Positions 22,019 to 33,159 of a stretch of 64,000 nucleotides of DNA are shown piece by piece (the stretch's first letter is position 1; every line of letters starts with the position of its first letter). Under the pieces are notes generated by a model. It was not told the DNA's origin. It saw only the letters and a list, made by a program, of their open reading frames with translations, and did not search any database. The position numbers and the translations under genes were made by a program. The DNA is from Isoetes taiwanensis. Taxonomy: Eukaryota; Streptophyta; Lycopodiopsida; Isoetales; Isoetaceae. The stretch is from contig JAJEKV010000018.1 of the NCBI GenBank assembly GCA_021234155.1, positions 13,433,552 through 13,497,551 of the forward strand, written 5' to 3'.

Positions 22019-24253
22019 TCATGGCCGCATCTCCGGAAACTCACGAAGAATCCAATTGGCATCTTCCCAGGTGGCATCTTCCTCAGGACAACCCGCCCAT
22101 TGAACCAAAAATCTCCATATTGTTCGCCTCCTTAAGCAACGGGTTTCCTCTCGCAGAATACGTTCTGGTCGGGGGTACAAAAAGTTCTCCCTGCTTACCA
22201 AATCATCGTCCCCCAACATATGGGAAGAATCAAACACATACTTCCTTAAGTTACTCACGTGAAAGACATTATGTACTTTCAAGTGCGAGGGCAACTCCAA
22301 CCTATAAGCCACTTTGCCAATACGTTCCAAAATTTCATACGGACCCGCATACCTAGGAGCCCATTTACCTGCACTTTTAAATGCCAGTGAGCTCTGCTTG
22401 GGATTAATCCTCAAGAACACATAATCCCCTTTTTGAAATTCAAGTGGTCTACGTCTTTTATTGGCATACTGCTTCTGTCTATTTTGTGCCACCGCCAAAT
22501 TTTGTCGAAGTCTCCTTAGCTGAGCTTCCATGTCCTCCGCTACTTCATTAGCTGCTTCAACATTGCATTGGGGATCTCTCCAATTAAGAGGACAACGACA
22601 CTCTTTACCATACATTGCCTCAAAAGGACTCATTTTGATGGAATCTTGATAAGTGTTATTGTATGCAAACTCAGCCAAATACAAATATGAATCCCATACC
22701 TTTGGTTGACTAGGCACATACATCCTGAGCATATCCTCCAAGATTTGATTAACTCGCTCAACTTGGCCATCTGCTTGAGGACGATAAGACGTACTGGTAT
22801 ACAACTTAGTGCCAATATTTTGAAACAACCCTTGCCAAAATTGGCTCATAAACTTTGTATCTCGATCTGATGAAATAGTGGCCGGCATCCCATGCAACCT
22901 GAAAATCTCCTTAACAAATAACTTAGCAATATCCATTGCCGTAGCGATAGTCTTCGTGAGGCATAAAATGGGCCCTGCTTTAGTTAGTCGATCAACCACA
23001 ACATAAATTGCATCATAACCTGAACGTGTCCGGGGAAGCTCAACAATGAAGTCCATAGAAATACACTCCCACTTAGAAGATGGAATTACTAAAGGTTGTA
23101 ATTCTCCAGGCTCTCTAAACCTTGATGCCTTTACCTTCTGACAAGATAAACACCTAGCCACGTACTCCTTAACCATCTTCTTCTGTCCGGGCCAAAAGAA
23201 ATTCTGGCGCATCTTTCTCAAAGTTTTGTGTACTGGTGGGTGGCGCCAAGCGGACTATCATGTGCTTCATATAGCAACCTCAATCTCAACTCCTGCTCAT
23301 TAGGAATACATATCCGGCCATTATAATATAAAACTCCTTTAGACAATGCATACCTCGGAAAATCTTGAGGGTTCTCCAATACAGGTGCAAAATATGGATC
23401 ATTCCTCAACTTTTCAAGAATATCTGCATGCCATTGCCCTTGTAACACACTAATAGAGGTTAGAAATGACCTTCGAGACAAAGCATCAGCAATCACATTT
23501 TCTTTGCCAGGTTGATATTCAATTTCAAAATCATACTCCTCTTAATTGCATCCACCTCCTTTGCCTATTATTCAAATATGGCTGTTTTGCAAAATACTTC
23601 AAATTTTGGTGGTCAGTCTTCAAAAAGAAACGACGACCCAAAAAATAATGTCTCCATACCCTTAAGGCATGGATAATGGCCAACATTTCCAGATCATGCA
23701 CTGGGTAATTTTGTTGAGCAGGAGACAACTTACGAGATATATAAGCACAAACTCGGCCATCCTGCAGCAAGACTCCTCCTATAGCTTTCCTAGAAGCATC
23801 AGTGACTACATGGCAGGGTATATTCATGTCTGTAATCCTTAAAACTAGTGCACTAATCAAAACATCCTTTAACTTTTGAAAACTTTCCTGACAACTATTA
23901 GTCCAATGCAAATCATTCTTCTTACCCAACAAAGAAGTCAAAGGAGCAGCAATCTTTGCAAATTTAGGAACAAATTTGCGGTAATACCCCGCTAACCCCA
24001 AGAATAATCTTACCTCTTTCACCGTCTTTGGTGTGGGCCAATCCCTAACTGCCTCAATCTTAGAAGGATCTGGCTCTAATCCCTTTTCTGAAATTACATG
24101 CCCAAGATATACCAATCTAGTTTGTGCAAAAGAACACTTAGATAACTTACCATACAACTTCTCTCGTCGCAAAATAGCTAATGTCTGCTTTACATGTTCC
24201 ACACGCTCCTCTAATGTCCTGGAATATACCAAAATATCATCAAAGAAAACCAA
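22019..24253 (-). pseudogene. Gypsy pol: RT C-terminal part, RNase H, integrase, chromodomain
   Basis: This is the best preserved Pol of the family. It begins with the RT catalytic box as VFFDDILVYS, then RT thumb/connection segments (YLGHVISEKGLEPDPSKIEA, LGLAGYYRKFVP), RNase H (VTDASRKAIGGVLLQDGRV, KTDHQNLKYF), the integrase zinc-binding region and core (SMDFIVELP, ISSDRDTKF, QADGQVERVNQ), the GPY/F segment and a chromodomain (VQWAGCPEEDATWEDANW). Two frameshifts break it: near 23535 after WMQLR, and near 23235 in the zinc-binding region (HDSPLGATH). The RT N-terminus is missing: at about 24258 the sequence jumps to a gag leader, an internal deletion of gag, protease and half of RT. It ends just before the polypurine tract. 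Confidence 0.9.
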
Positions 24254-24261
24254 GCAGCTGC

Positions 24262-24640
24262 TTCCCTAACCAATGATATACTTCATCTCTACAAGAATCT
24301 GGAACCATAGCAAATATCATCAATAATAAAAAATCTTATAATCCACTAATCAGAAGATTGCTCTGATACCAAGCATAGCCATTGCAACTTGATTCCAACA
24401 TTAAAAACCACATATACAAAAGCCAAGCAACCAAAGCATCAACATTGCAACCAATATTAAATGTCTACGCCTTCCCAAGATTCACTAATAACAAGGTTAA
24501 TATCTATATTTAAGGCTTTAATGATGTTTAATCTATAGCATTCAACTATGGTTATGCTTTCATTACCAACTTCCTTCTACATAACACTTGTGCCTTCTAA
24601 ATTTAACTAATTCCAAAGGTTAAATATATAGCTAGCTAAA
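24262..24640 (-). repeat. Gypsy 5' leader, primer site and LTR fragment
   Basis: On the minus strand, LTR sequence (24640-24377, with an internal deletion) leads to the primer site complement at 24362-24371. The leader with GATTCTTGTAGAGATG follows at about 24280-24300, then the jump into RT at about 24258. It is the 5' end of the element whose pol lies at 22019-24253. Confidence 0.7.
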
Positions 24641-25093
24641 AATAGACAGAAGCAGTATGCCAATAAAAGACGTAGACCACTTGAATTTCAAAAAGGGGAT
24701 TATGTGTTCTTGAGGATTAATCCCAAGCAGAGCTCACTGGCATTTAAAAGTGCAGGTAAATGGGCTCCTAGGTATGCGGGTCCATATGAAATTTTGGAAC
24801 GTATTGGCAAAGTGGCTTATAGGTTGGAGTTGCCCTCGCACTTGAAAGTACATAATGTCTTTCACGTGAGTAACTTAAGGAAGTATGTGTTTGATCCTTC
24901 CCATATGTTGGGGGATGATGATTTGGTAAGCAGGGAGAACTTTTTGTACCCCCGACCAGAACGTATTCTGCGAGAGGAAACCCGTTGCTTAAGGAGGCGA
25001 ACAATACGGAGATTTTTGGTTCAATGGGCGGGTTGTCCTGAGGAAGATGCCACCTGGGAAGATGCCAATTGGATTCTTCGTGAGAACCGGAGA
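24640..25093 (+). pseudogene. Gypsy integrase C-terminus and chromodomain (plus strand)
   Basis: The plus strand encodes QKQYANKRRRPLEFQKGDY, the GPY/F segment (KWAPRYAGPYEILERIG), HVSNLRKYVFDPSHMLGDDD and an intact chromodomain (RRFLVQWAGCPEEDATWED). It stops after the codons for WILREN, at a junction with unrelated AT-rich DNA at about 25093. It lies head-to-head with the minus-strand LTR fragment at 24262-24640, a third case of a plus-strand piece joined to minus-strand copies. Confidence 0.87.
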
Positions 25094-26470
25094 TGCTATA
25101 GCACCTTATATTATATTTTATTATTCATTAGACCTTGCATTATTTCCATGGTTTTCTACTTGCTTGCTTATTATTATATTTAAATACTCGTTTTCCATAC
25201 TCTTGATCCTCATTTCTTAACCATCTGGCTGAGTCTATCTCTATTCCATCATCAACTTGATCATATAATGAATTTAATAAGAATCTAATGCCTCACCACA
25301 TAGTCACTGTTGATCCATGTAGTAGTGCATTCTATAACTCAGTTTCTTGCTTCTGAAGTAGCCAAGTTTGTAACTTATAAACTATGTTTCAATACTGATT
25401 TATTATTGATAATGCTATCAACTCATACAATGCCCATGTTTATGAGGATATCTACACTTATATAATTGATTCTAGCCAAGATTCGATTCTCATATTCTTT
25501 GGATTCCCGTCCGGGAAAAAAAATAGGGGACAAAAAAAGCTGCAAAATTCTGCCCGACCGACAACGGAGCATTGCCTTAGCTCTCCACTGCCATAGCTGC
25601 TCGACCTTAGCTCTCCGGTGCCATAGCCGCTCGCTGCTGCGATTCCGCTAGGTCAGGCTCGCCTGCGGAGTTTCAGTGGTGATATGGCGTCGATTTTTCC
25701 TCACTCTCCTAAAACAGCAACATGATCCGGTCCAGCATGATCCGGTCCAGCATCAAGAGTGCACAATCAAGCTCCACATGCTGGCGGCAAGAAGGACAAG
25801 GGCTTGCACAAAAACAGGGCACGAATCAATTTGGTCAGGAAAAAATCTTCGCTGAAGTTTTGCGGCAATGGTTGATCACGGGTTTTCCAAGGAAATAATT
25901 TCAAGAACACATACATAGTGCACATGTAAAATTGTGCATGGCAAAGTTCCAAGTCCATGAAATAAAAACTAAAAGGGGATGTCATCGAAATAGCTACGAT
26001 AAATTTCATAAAATCTGTCTTAAGGAAGTTACACGCAATAGTTGCTTGGAAACCTGGGACTAGGGGCATTTGAATATTGGTAACCATGCGACGTGTGTGG
26101 TATAAAAGAGCAACTTGAATTTGAAGCATGGAAATTTAATAGTTACTAGAAGACACCAAAGAAGAAATCCTTTCTCCAGTTAAGGCTTGCCTATGATTAG
26201 AGGCAGTTAGTCAGTAACAAATGTTGTCGTGATTTAAGCATGAGGAATACATACAGTGAGACAGTTGAAAACTAAACTTGTGAAAAGTTAGTGATGCTGA
26301 AGTGCCAAATTGCATGATCTGTTCTTCGATTTGACGAATTAGAGTCTACAGAGATTTATCCGGAGCAAAATTTAGCTTGCCCAGGAATATCCACTTGAGA
26401 CATCCACTTGAGTTTAGTGACTGGTATTAATTGATATAGTAGTTTTCTTTAATGTTCATTTGCACTTCCC
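25094..26470. other. Anonymous DNA with short tandem repeats
   Basis: I see no supported gene. A GC-richer patch at 25560-25700 holds a 30-bp repeat (TTAGCTCTCC..GCCATAGC) in two copies, and at 25722-25755 a 15-bp unit (GATCCGGTCCAGCAT) occurs twice. The 120-codon minus-strand frame at 26129-25767 shows no domain and is probably chance. Confidence 0.5.
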
Positions 26471-26473
26471 TTA

Positions 26474-26758
26474 ATGTTAACATTGGTTATTCAGCTCTGT
26501 AAAGAACTGAACTGCGTTTCCATAGTTTTATGCGTTCTGGGTTGTAAAGGTGAGTGCAATGATACTATTGATGATGCAAGAGTATATGTTCAGATGATAA
26601 ATCGTCACTTTCTGCATGTTGTAAGATCTGACCTTGAGAAGCGTCACAGTATTGAGAAACTCATGCTGAAGGCAGAGTCTGAGTGTAGCATTTTAAAGGT
26701 TAATCTTGAGAGGTCATTTAATCCAAGCTTCAACTTTGGCGGCAACTGTTTGCATTGA
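26474..26758 (+). CDS. Possible gene or exon fragment, unknown function
   Basis: A 94-residue frame has non-random character in its second half: DARVYVQMINRHFLHVVRSD followed by a charged, helix-prone segment (LEKRHSIEKLMLKAESECSI) and LERSFNPSF. That looks like part of a coiled-coil protein. AG at 26494-ish and GTGAGTGC at about 26551 could be splice sites, so the true exon may be smaller than the frame. I do not recognise the family. It could equally be a captured gene fragment or chance. Confidence 0.2.
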   Translation: MLTLVIQLCKELNCVSIVLCVLGCKGECNDTIDDARVYVQMINRHFLHVVRSDLEKRHSIEKLMLKAESECSILKVNLERSFNPSFNFGGNCLH

Positions 26759-26822
26759 GATTATGGCTTGCCCATTCTCCATATGGTGTGAACAAATGAA
26801 TGTAGGTTAAAAAATTACATTT

Positions 26823-26944
26823 AAAAAGCAAATTGTTTACACTCTGGTTTGGTAATGGGTCAAGCCTAGTGCAATCACATTAGAAAAAGCAAATTGTTTA
26901 CACTCTGGTTTGGTAATGGGTCAAGCCTAGTGCAATTGACGGAC
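26823..26944. repeat. 61-bp tandem duplication
   Basis: The unit starting AAAAAGCAAATTGTTTACAC at 26823 repeats at 26884 with no visible mismatch over about 53 bp and a short joining segment. It lies in otherwise anonymous DNA. Confidence 0.9.
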
Positions 26945-27076
26945 ACTTTTATGCTGTTACCCTAACAGAAGATGTAAAGATTGGTTTTTTAAACTACATC
27001 TTTTTTTGCTACTGTTTGAATTGAGAAGCCTCACCTTAAAATGCTCTCCATAGTAATGAGTTTAGAACTGATACCA

Positions 27077-28132
27077 AGTTGGTAAAGAGAAATGTTCGCG
27101 GCGGCCTTGGCCGCCGCGATAAATTTCTTGTATTATTAAGCCTAACCTCTAGTTTACAGTTTACAGATGACGAACTCGGTCTCGGCCTGTAGCACAAGTT
27201 TCCAGCTTCCAGGCCGTCAAATCCAACCCCAATCATCCCGAATCCTGCTGATTTGCTTGCCATAGGGCTTTCATATCATTTCGACCCATTTAGAGCCCAA
27301 ATCAGGCAATTTATGGTTGATCCTTGGCTTCCAAAATCATATTTGGGGCTGCCAAATCTTGCTTCAATCTCCTTGATTCTACATTCTTTAACCAATTTGG
27401 CCTCTTTGAGGCCCAAATCTGCCCATTCCAAGGCTATCTCATGCCTTTCGGCCATTTCCAGATCATCAATACTTCATCCTTTTTTTTTCAGAAGCATGCA
27501 AGAAAACACTTCCATCCTTGCCAGATCTTGCTGCAATAATATCATTTAATTCATTCATCAAAAGTTCCATCAATTCTAACATATCTCATCTTCATTTTTC
27601 TTGGATTGCAATTCCTAAATCGTCTACAACTATATGGCATCTAGGCGTGAAAAGATAGAATGATCATCTGATACAATCCATGCATGTCTTCCTTATCACA
27701 GTCATATAGTCATATAATCGATTCTACATCTACTTTAAACCTCAAGAACAATCACCTCAAGAACAATCACTACTATTCAAGCACAAGCTTTAATAATCAC
27801 ATCACTAGAAACCCCAGGTGTAAGTCTTGCTCCCCACCTGGAAATCCCGCTTGCTTCTTCTGCAACCCCAGCAATGCTCCCAGAGTACTGCTCACACCTG
27901 CTCCTTCAGCAATCCAACTGCAATCTAACGCCTTTCAAAATATTCCACCATCCCATGCATCAAGATATTCACTGTATTTATATGTATTACTAATCACCAG
28001 TATTTTGTCTGTATAATCTCTGCATATACATTGTATTAACTCTGCATTCATGGTATTTTAATTTTATTACTCTCTTGCATCCCTTAGTAATATAAATTCC
28101 ACAACATACCTCAAAATCCTAGGTCCGTTACA
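27077..28132 (-). repeat. Shorter Gypsy-related LTR with hairpin (minus strand)
   Basis: On the minus strand it begins at 28132 with TGTAACGGACCTAGG and shares the blocks seen in the other LTRs (ACCCCAGGTGTAAG block at 27808-27825). It ends near 27077 next to CTGATACCA (27068-27076), the complement of a Met-tRNA-type primer site. It is about 1.05 kb, less than half the length of the other LTRs. No polypurine tract or integrase is seen beyond 28132, so it may be the 5' LTR of a lost element or a solo LTR. Confidence 0.6.
27097..27118. repeat. GC-rich perfect hairpin
   Basis: The sequence CGCGGCGGCC-TT-GGCCGCCGCG has 10-bp perfectly complementary arms with a 2-nt centre, in a strongly AT-rich setting, about 20 bp from the inferred LTR end and primer site. 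Confidence 0.85.
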
Positions 28133-28896
28133 TAGATGTGATTGATGATCCCAAGACATAGAGAGCCATGATTTTTGACATCTTGAAGATGATATGGACA
28201 ATTTGGCACCCAATTTTGTGCACATACCATTAGAACTTTTGTGCACTATCTTGGATAACTTGCTCTTCCATACTTGTTTGAAAACAATGTGCACTTTCTC
28301 TCTCTAGCTTTGCTTTTAGAGATAGAAAATGTCTTAGACTATGGGAATAGCCAAATCTGGTAGGATTTTTTGCTTTTTTTGAAGGTGATGAATGTATGAT
28401 GGGTGTGTGATGTGTGTATGATGTGTTTTGACTAGAAAAAAGATTCTTTGCCAACTTAGGCTAGGGAGAATGATGATGAGGCATGGAGATGTGAATTGTG
28501 GAGCATGTAGGATGTTTCATGGATGGAGTTAAGGTAGTAAGATCTTGAAAGAAGCCTTGGGAAACCCCAGGGGTTTCACCATATTATACCCATATAAAGC
28601 ATGTGCGTGACTGGTTATGATTTTTTTTTTTTCAAACCGTCCGTATACGGACGAAGCAAAATACGGGCTTATGGCCAAGGAGTCGTAGGTGGTCGAGAAG
28701 GGGGAGATGGGCGGGAACGTCCATTCCCGTATCATACGGTGAGGCATTAGTCTTGAAGATCCGAGGCGCCATATCTTGTATTAGCATGGAAGTTTAGGCT
28801 GAAAAAAACATCCAGGTACGAATGCCACAAGCAGGTTTATTTTTTTCCCTTCCGGCTCCATAGTTTTGGATGTTTTCTGCTTCTTACAGATTGATA
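28133..28896. other. Anonymous DNA upstream of the ISCU-like fragment
   Basis: No gene was supported. A T run (28620-28632) is followed by a perfect 16-bp palindrome CGTCCGTATACGGACG at 28638-28653. Confidence 0.5.
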
Positions 28897-29330
28897 ATGT
28901 TCGGTGTTGTGGCGAGAAGCACTTTGAAATCTACTGCTCTTAGGAAGCTTAAGAGTCCCGGTGGTAACTTTCACAATGGAATATCATGAAACGGTCGTTG
29001 AGCACTACAACAACCCTAAAAATGTAGGTTCATTTGATAAAAACGATCCAAATATTGGTACAAGACTTGTTGGCACACCAGCTTGTGGCGATCTGATGAG
29101 GCTTCAAATAAAGGTCGACAAGGTTACTGGAAAGATTGTCCATTCACGGTTCTTCTGTTGGCAAGTATTTTGGTTTTTACCAGATATAGTACCTATTTAT
29201 GTTGTTTCTTATGTATGTCCTGGTAATGTATGATGCAGCTTGAAGAGTTATTTGCAGAAACAAGTTCGGCAAAGGAGTTTTAGGCTACAAAAATATGAAA
29301 AACATACAGGTAAAGCCTCAAATGCATCCT
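28897..29330 (+). pseudogene. ISCU-like iron-sulfur scaffold gene fragment
   Basis: ISCU/ISU proteins are mitochondrial scaffolds on which iron-sulfur clusters are built. The ATG at 28897 opens a presequence-like segment (MFGVVARSTLKSTALRKLKS). After a +1 shift the conserved domain follows (about 28979-29150): YHETVVEHYNNPKNVGSFD, GTPACGDLMRLQIKVD with the first cluster-binding Cys, and GKIVHSRF. The next conserved stretch, which carries the second Cys, is missing: only GSSV-like codons precede GCAAGT at 29161, a possible GC-type splice donor, with an acceptor CAG at 29236-29238. A weakly similar segment with in-frame stops runs to about 29312. The third Cys region was not found. The frameshift and missing Cys point to a pseudogene; a functional gene with unusual splicing is less likely. 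Confidence 0.72.
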
Positions 29331-31639
29331 CTGTTTGTTCCGACAGTTTCACAATTCTCTTTCTTAGGTTCCTTTTTTGTGCAAGGTAGTTTCTATAGGT
29401 TCTATAATGCTAAATTAAAATAAGGTTTTGGTTATGGTTGAAGGACAGAATATAGGTGCTTTATGCTATGTTAATCAGTGATTTCAAAGTGTTTAGTAAC
29501 TAGGGCTAAGAACTGGGATAAACTGGTGGCAGAAGTGAAAAAGGAGGTGTGTTTCTATTCCTCTCGTTGTGTTTTAATCTCTATTCTTGTTTGAAGGAAT
29601 ACTTCAGACGTCCATATGCTTAAGAGATTGAGAGGACCTTGTCTTTTATTTACCAAGGTCAAATTGTCATAGCAGTAGTGATAATAGGGTCTGCTATACT
29701 CCTATAATTTTGCAGTGTCTAGAACTTTTGCAGGATCTGAACAACATTCATTTTGAGTATCTTACAGGCAAGAGCAAGTTGGATTCTTTGCCCTGTGCTT
29801 TTTATTCACATTTTTTCCAGATAGTTGTGGGAGTAGTTGATCCAGAAGATCTCCTTTTTAATGAACGAAGTGATGCCAGCTAGTTTTGTAACCTTATTCG
29901 TTGCATATGATTGAAAATAGAAATGCTTGTGTCGTGTTTGATAATATGCACTGTAATAGAGAGTGAGGGCTGTAATAGAATCTAGTTATTATAAAATGTT
30001 GCAGAAAGGTAGCTTCCCAGAATGATTCTTTACAAGCGTCAAATAATGCAATTGTCCCGGGTATTTGTTGTATCATTGATGACTGTGCTTTCCTTGTCAT
30101 TTGTTGCAACATATCTTTGTCTTAAACATCAAGTTTAATTATTTTTCTGTTCATTTATTTCTCTATTTGTTCCTGCAGATGCACGAACTTTGTTGGATTG
30201 GAGCACAATGGTGCTTTGAATAGGCGAATCATACTGTGGAATCATAATTGTAAGGAATGAGCATGTGTTCAAGTTGTTGGTGCATATAGTGTTCTTAATT
30301 TTTGCTTGCAAAGAATGGGAACTAAAATATATGCAGTTAGTTGCTTTTGCACAACGCAAGCAGCACATCTTTGTATTTTAGATTTGCCTGTAATTGATTA
30401 TCAATACTTCACAGAATAGACTGAGCAATCAAAATTTGCTCCCCATGTACATAGGAAATCTATCATGCTCCTTGAGAGCAATTTCATCAGTATATTGCTC
30501 TGCCATTTCAACGGGTAAATTCATCTCTTGAAACAGCTGAGTTGCTATACATCCACCAATTAAGAATTTAGGAGACAGAGATGCACGACATGTGCACTAG
30601 CTAACAGGCTGCAACCCATAAATTATTTCACGGTATTTCATGGAAGGAAAGGTCCATGCTTGATTGAGTATGGAGTTCTGTACAAGATTTGTTTATCAAG
30701 ATGATACTTCAGTTTTTAAATACTATATCATTTGTAAGACTGCATTCACAATCATTATATGTTTCAATTTGTTTCCCAAATGGCCAATTAAAAGCACCAC
30801 AATTTCCTTGGGTTGACCATTATAATTGCTATGATTGTGTCTATAGTGGAAGGTGCATGCTACCACAAAATAAGACCAATAGTGGAAAGTCCAATCAAAG
30901 GGGTTATGAATGCCATTATGATCATAATGCTGCATGCAGAATTGGGGCTCGAAACCCGAGCCATGCAATAATAGATTTTATTTTGTGTTTTTGTAATAGG
31001 CAAATTACCCTCTTATATGCCATATTTTATTATGGGGGTATTATGCCCAATATACCCCCAACATAACATTGAGGTATACCATACGTATTCCTTAACGTAT
31101 ACCCTACCCATTAAGTATTTCTAAATATCCCGAGCCATATTCTAATATGCCATATGTATTCCCCTATTCCCAACAATCCAAACATTTCCAACCATTCTTT
31201 GCAAGCAATATCCATGAAAAAAATTATGAAATTTCTCTAAACACCATTTTTCCTTTAAATAAGCCTTCGGTATGCAAGCGTCAGTACAAGATCGAGTAGG
31301 GGTATGTAAAAACGAAGATATTCCATAAGTACATCTACGGTAGGGGGCTTCGAAACTGGCTTTTCCCATTTACGTATGTAGGGGTTTTCCACCTCCAAAA
31401 AGTCGTATACAGGGGTTTTTTAGTGACCCCTTGCACGCAGATGAGGTATCCCCATATGCCTAGGTGAAACCCCCGGGTGGGAAATAGAACTCATGCCAAA
31501 ATGACTTGGAACTAGCCACATACCAAAGAATCTTGAGGAGTCTTCCAAACTTCAATCTTGAGGGGTCTTCCAATCTCTAAGCTCAACTTATCTTGCTTGA
31601 ATCTCATCTTCCTTGCTACACTTGCATGATATCAAACGA
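29331..31639. other. Anonymous AT-rich DNA
   Basis: Open frames on both strands (for example 30689-31066) lack domains and codon pattern. I see no RNA gene or element ends. A C-rich repeat-like patch (ATACCCCC, TACCCTACCC) occurs at 31010-31110. Confidence 0.45.
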
Positions 31640-31985
31640 ATGTCCTTCCCTTGAGCCTCAGCCTCAGCCTGCCTGCCTGAGCGCCTGCCCGGCCGCCTGC
31701 CTGAGCGCCTGGGCGCCTTCAGGGTTGTCTGGGCGCAGTGACGGATGGCGCCTGGGAGGTGCAGTGATGGATGGCGCCGGTGAGCCTGCGAGAGCGTGCC
31801 TGAGCGTATGCGCCTGAGAGCATGCCTGGATTGGTGGAGCGCTTTGGTGAGGAGGCACCTTCACTGGGCGATTTCCCTGAGCGGTTTATCTGAGCGCCGC
31901 CTTCCCTGAGCGTCTGGGCGATTGGCGTTGGGGGCGTCGGTTTTCCAGCACACAGCGGTGAAGAGGTTACGGTTCGGAGGCGTTT
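31640..31985. repeat. GC-rich low-complexity block
   Basis: The words CCTGAGCG and GCCTGCCTGAGCGCCTG recur many times in imperfect copies. Overlapping open frames on both strands (31593-31817 plus, 32057-31664 minus) are artefacts of this composition. A (TTCC)n tract follows at 32212-32232. Confidence 0.8.
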
Positions 31986-33159
31986 GGTGAAGTCTTGCCT
32001 GTTGGAGGTATGCTTATTGCTCCTTGCAATAGCATGGATTTTTGGATGTGTAGTCATCCTGGCAATAGTTTTTTCCCAGGTGGTTTTTAATCTGGGCCAT
32101 GGTGATTATGTTTTGTTCTGTGGGCTTCGGCCCTTGTTCTGGTTAGGGACTTCGGTCCCGTCTTGTACTTGTGGTCCCATAACCCGATTGGGTTCCGTGG
32201 ACATTAAAAGTTTCTTCCTTCCTTCCTTCCTTGGTTCTTCATCATAGGTGTCAACTTGTTGTCTTCAAAGATGGAAGTCTTCAAACTTCTAACTCATGCA
32301 CACATGTACTAGTCAAATGTTAGACAACATGTGCAAATTGTGTGCATTGCTCTTCCGTGCTGCCAAAAGGTGGCAGCAACAACCCAAAAAGGTCTAAAGT
32401 CGTAGCAGAGATCTATAAATAAAAGCTGAACTTCAATTACATATATCTCCGCAATCAGAGATCGGATTTGGGTGACTCTTACTTCTCTGGAACCCCTTGG
32501 AGTCCACTTCGTCTAGTTTTCCCAAATGAGAGAGATATGGCCGAAAGAGTGACAGGGGTCAAAGAAGACTGCTCTACTCATTCACTCTTCAATCTGATTC
32601 TAAGAAAGCCATTACATTTTTCTAGAGCTTTTCCTGTTCTTGTTTAATAATCTATTACTATCCCAGAGCCTAACTCTTGGTGTTTTATATTGAGGACTGC
32701 TAGCTTGAGAGAGGAACTACCAGTGGAAGCTGATTGTCAGGCCTTGCCATAATTCTGCCAATTCTTAGCATTAAATGACCCGATTGGGTGGTGAACTACC
32801 ATAGATTGGTTATTCTATCTGGACCTAGCTCTGGTTTTAGTGAACTGGAGCATTGGCCAATCTAAGTTATTTGTGTAACTCATATTCTGTATTCATTTGA
32901 CCTGTATTTATTCAAATGAAGATCTTTTTGTCATTGCTAACAGTTTGATTGTGGATTATGTAGCAATTTTGGATGGATTACGGATTGCGAGACCATCGAT
33001 TGTCTGAAGAAGTCTTGAATAAGGGTTCAGAGATATAAAAAAGTATGATTCATGGGTGTGATCCATAACAGTTACCTCATACGAGACCTACTGGAAGATC
33101 ACGTCAAAGAACGCCATCTGTAGTGGTGAGTAATCCCTCTTACAAGACACCTAACCATG
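31986..33159. other. Anonymous DNA between low-complexity block and Helitron
   Basis: No gene or element end was recognised. The hydrophobic 87-codon frame at 31984-32247 runs into the TTCC microsatellite and is probably not a gene. Confidence 0.45.

Noticed and set aside
31593-32057. Overlapping frames of 66-112 codons on both strands
   Set aside because: They come from the CCTGAGCG low-complexity block and show no domain.
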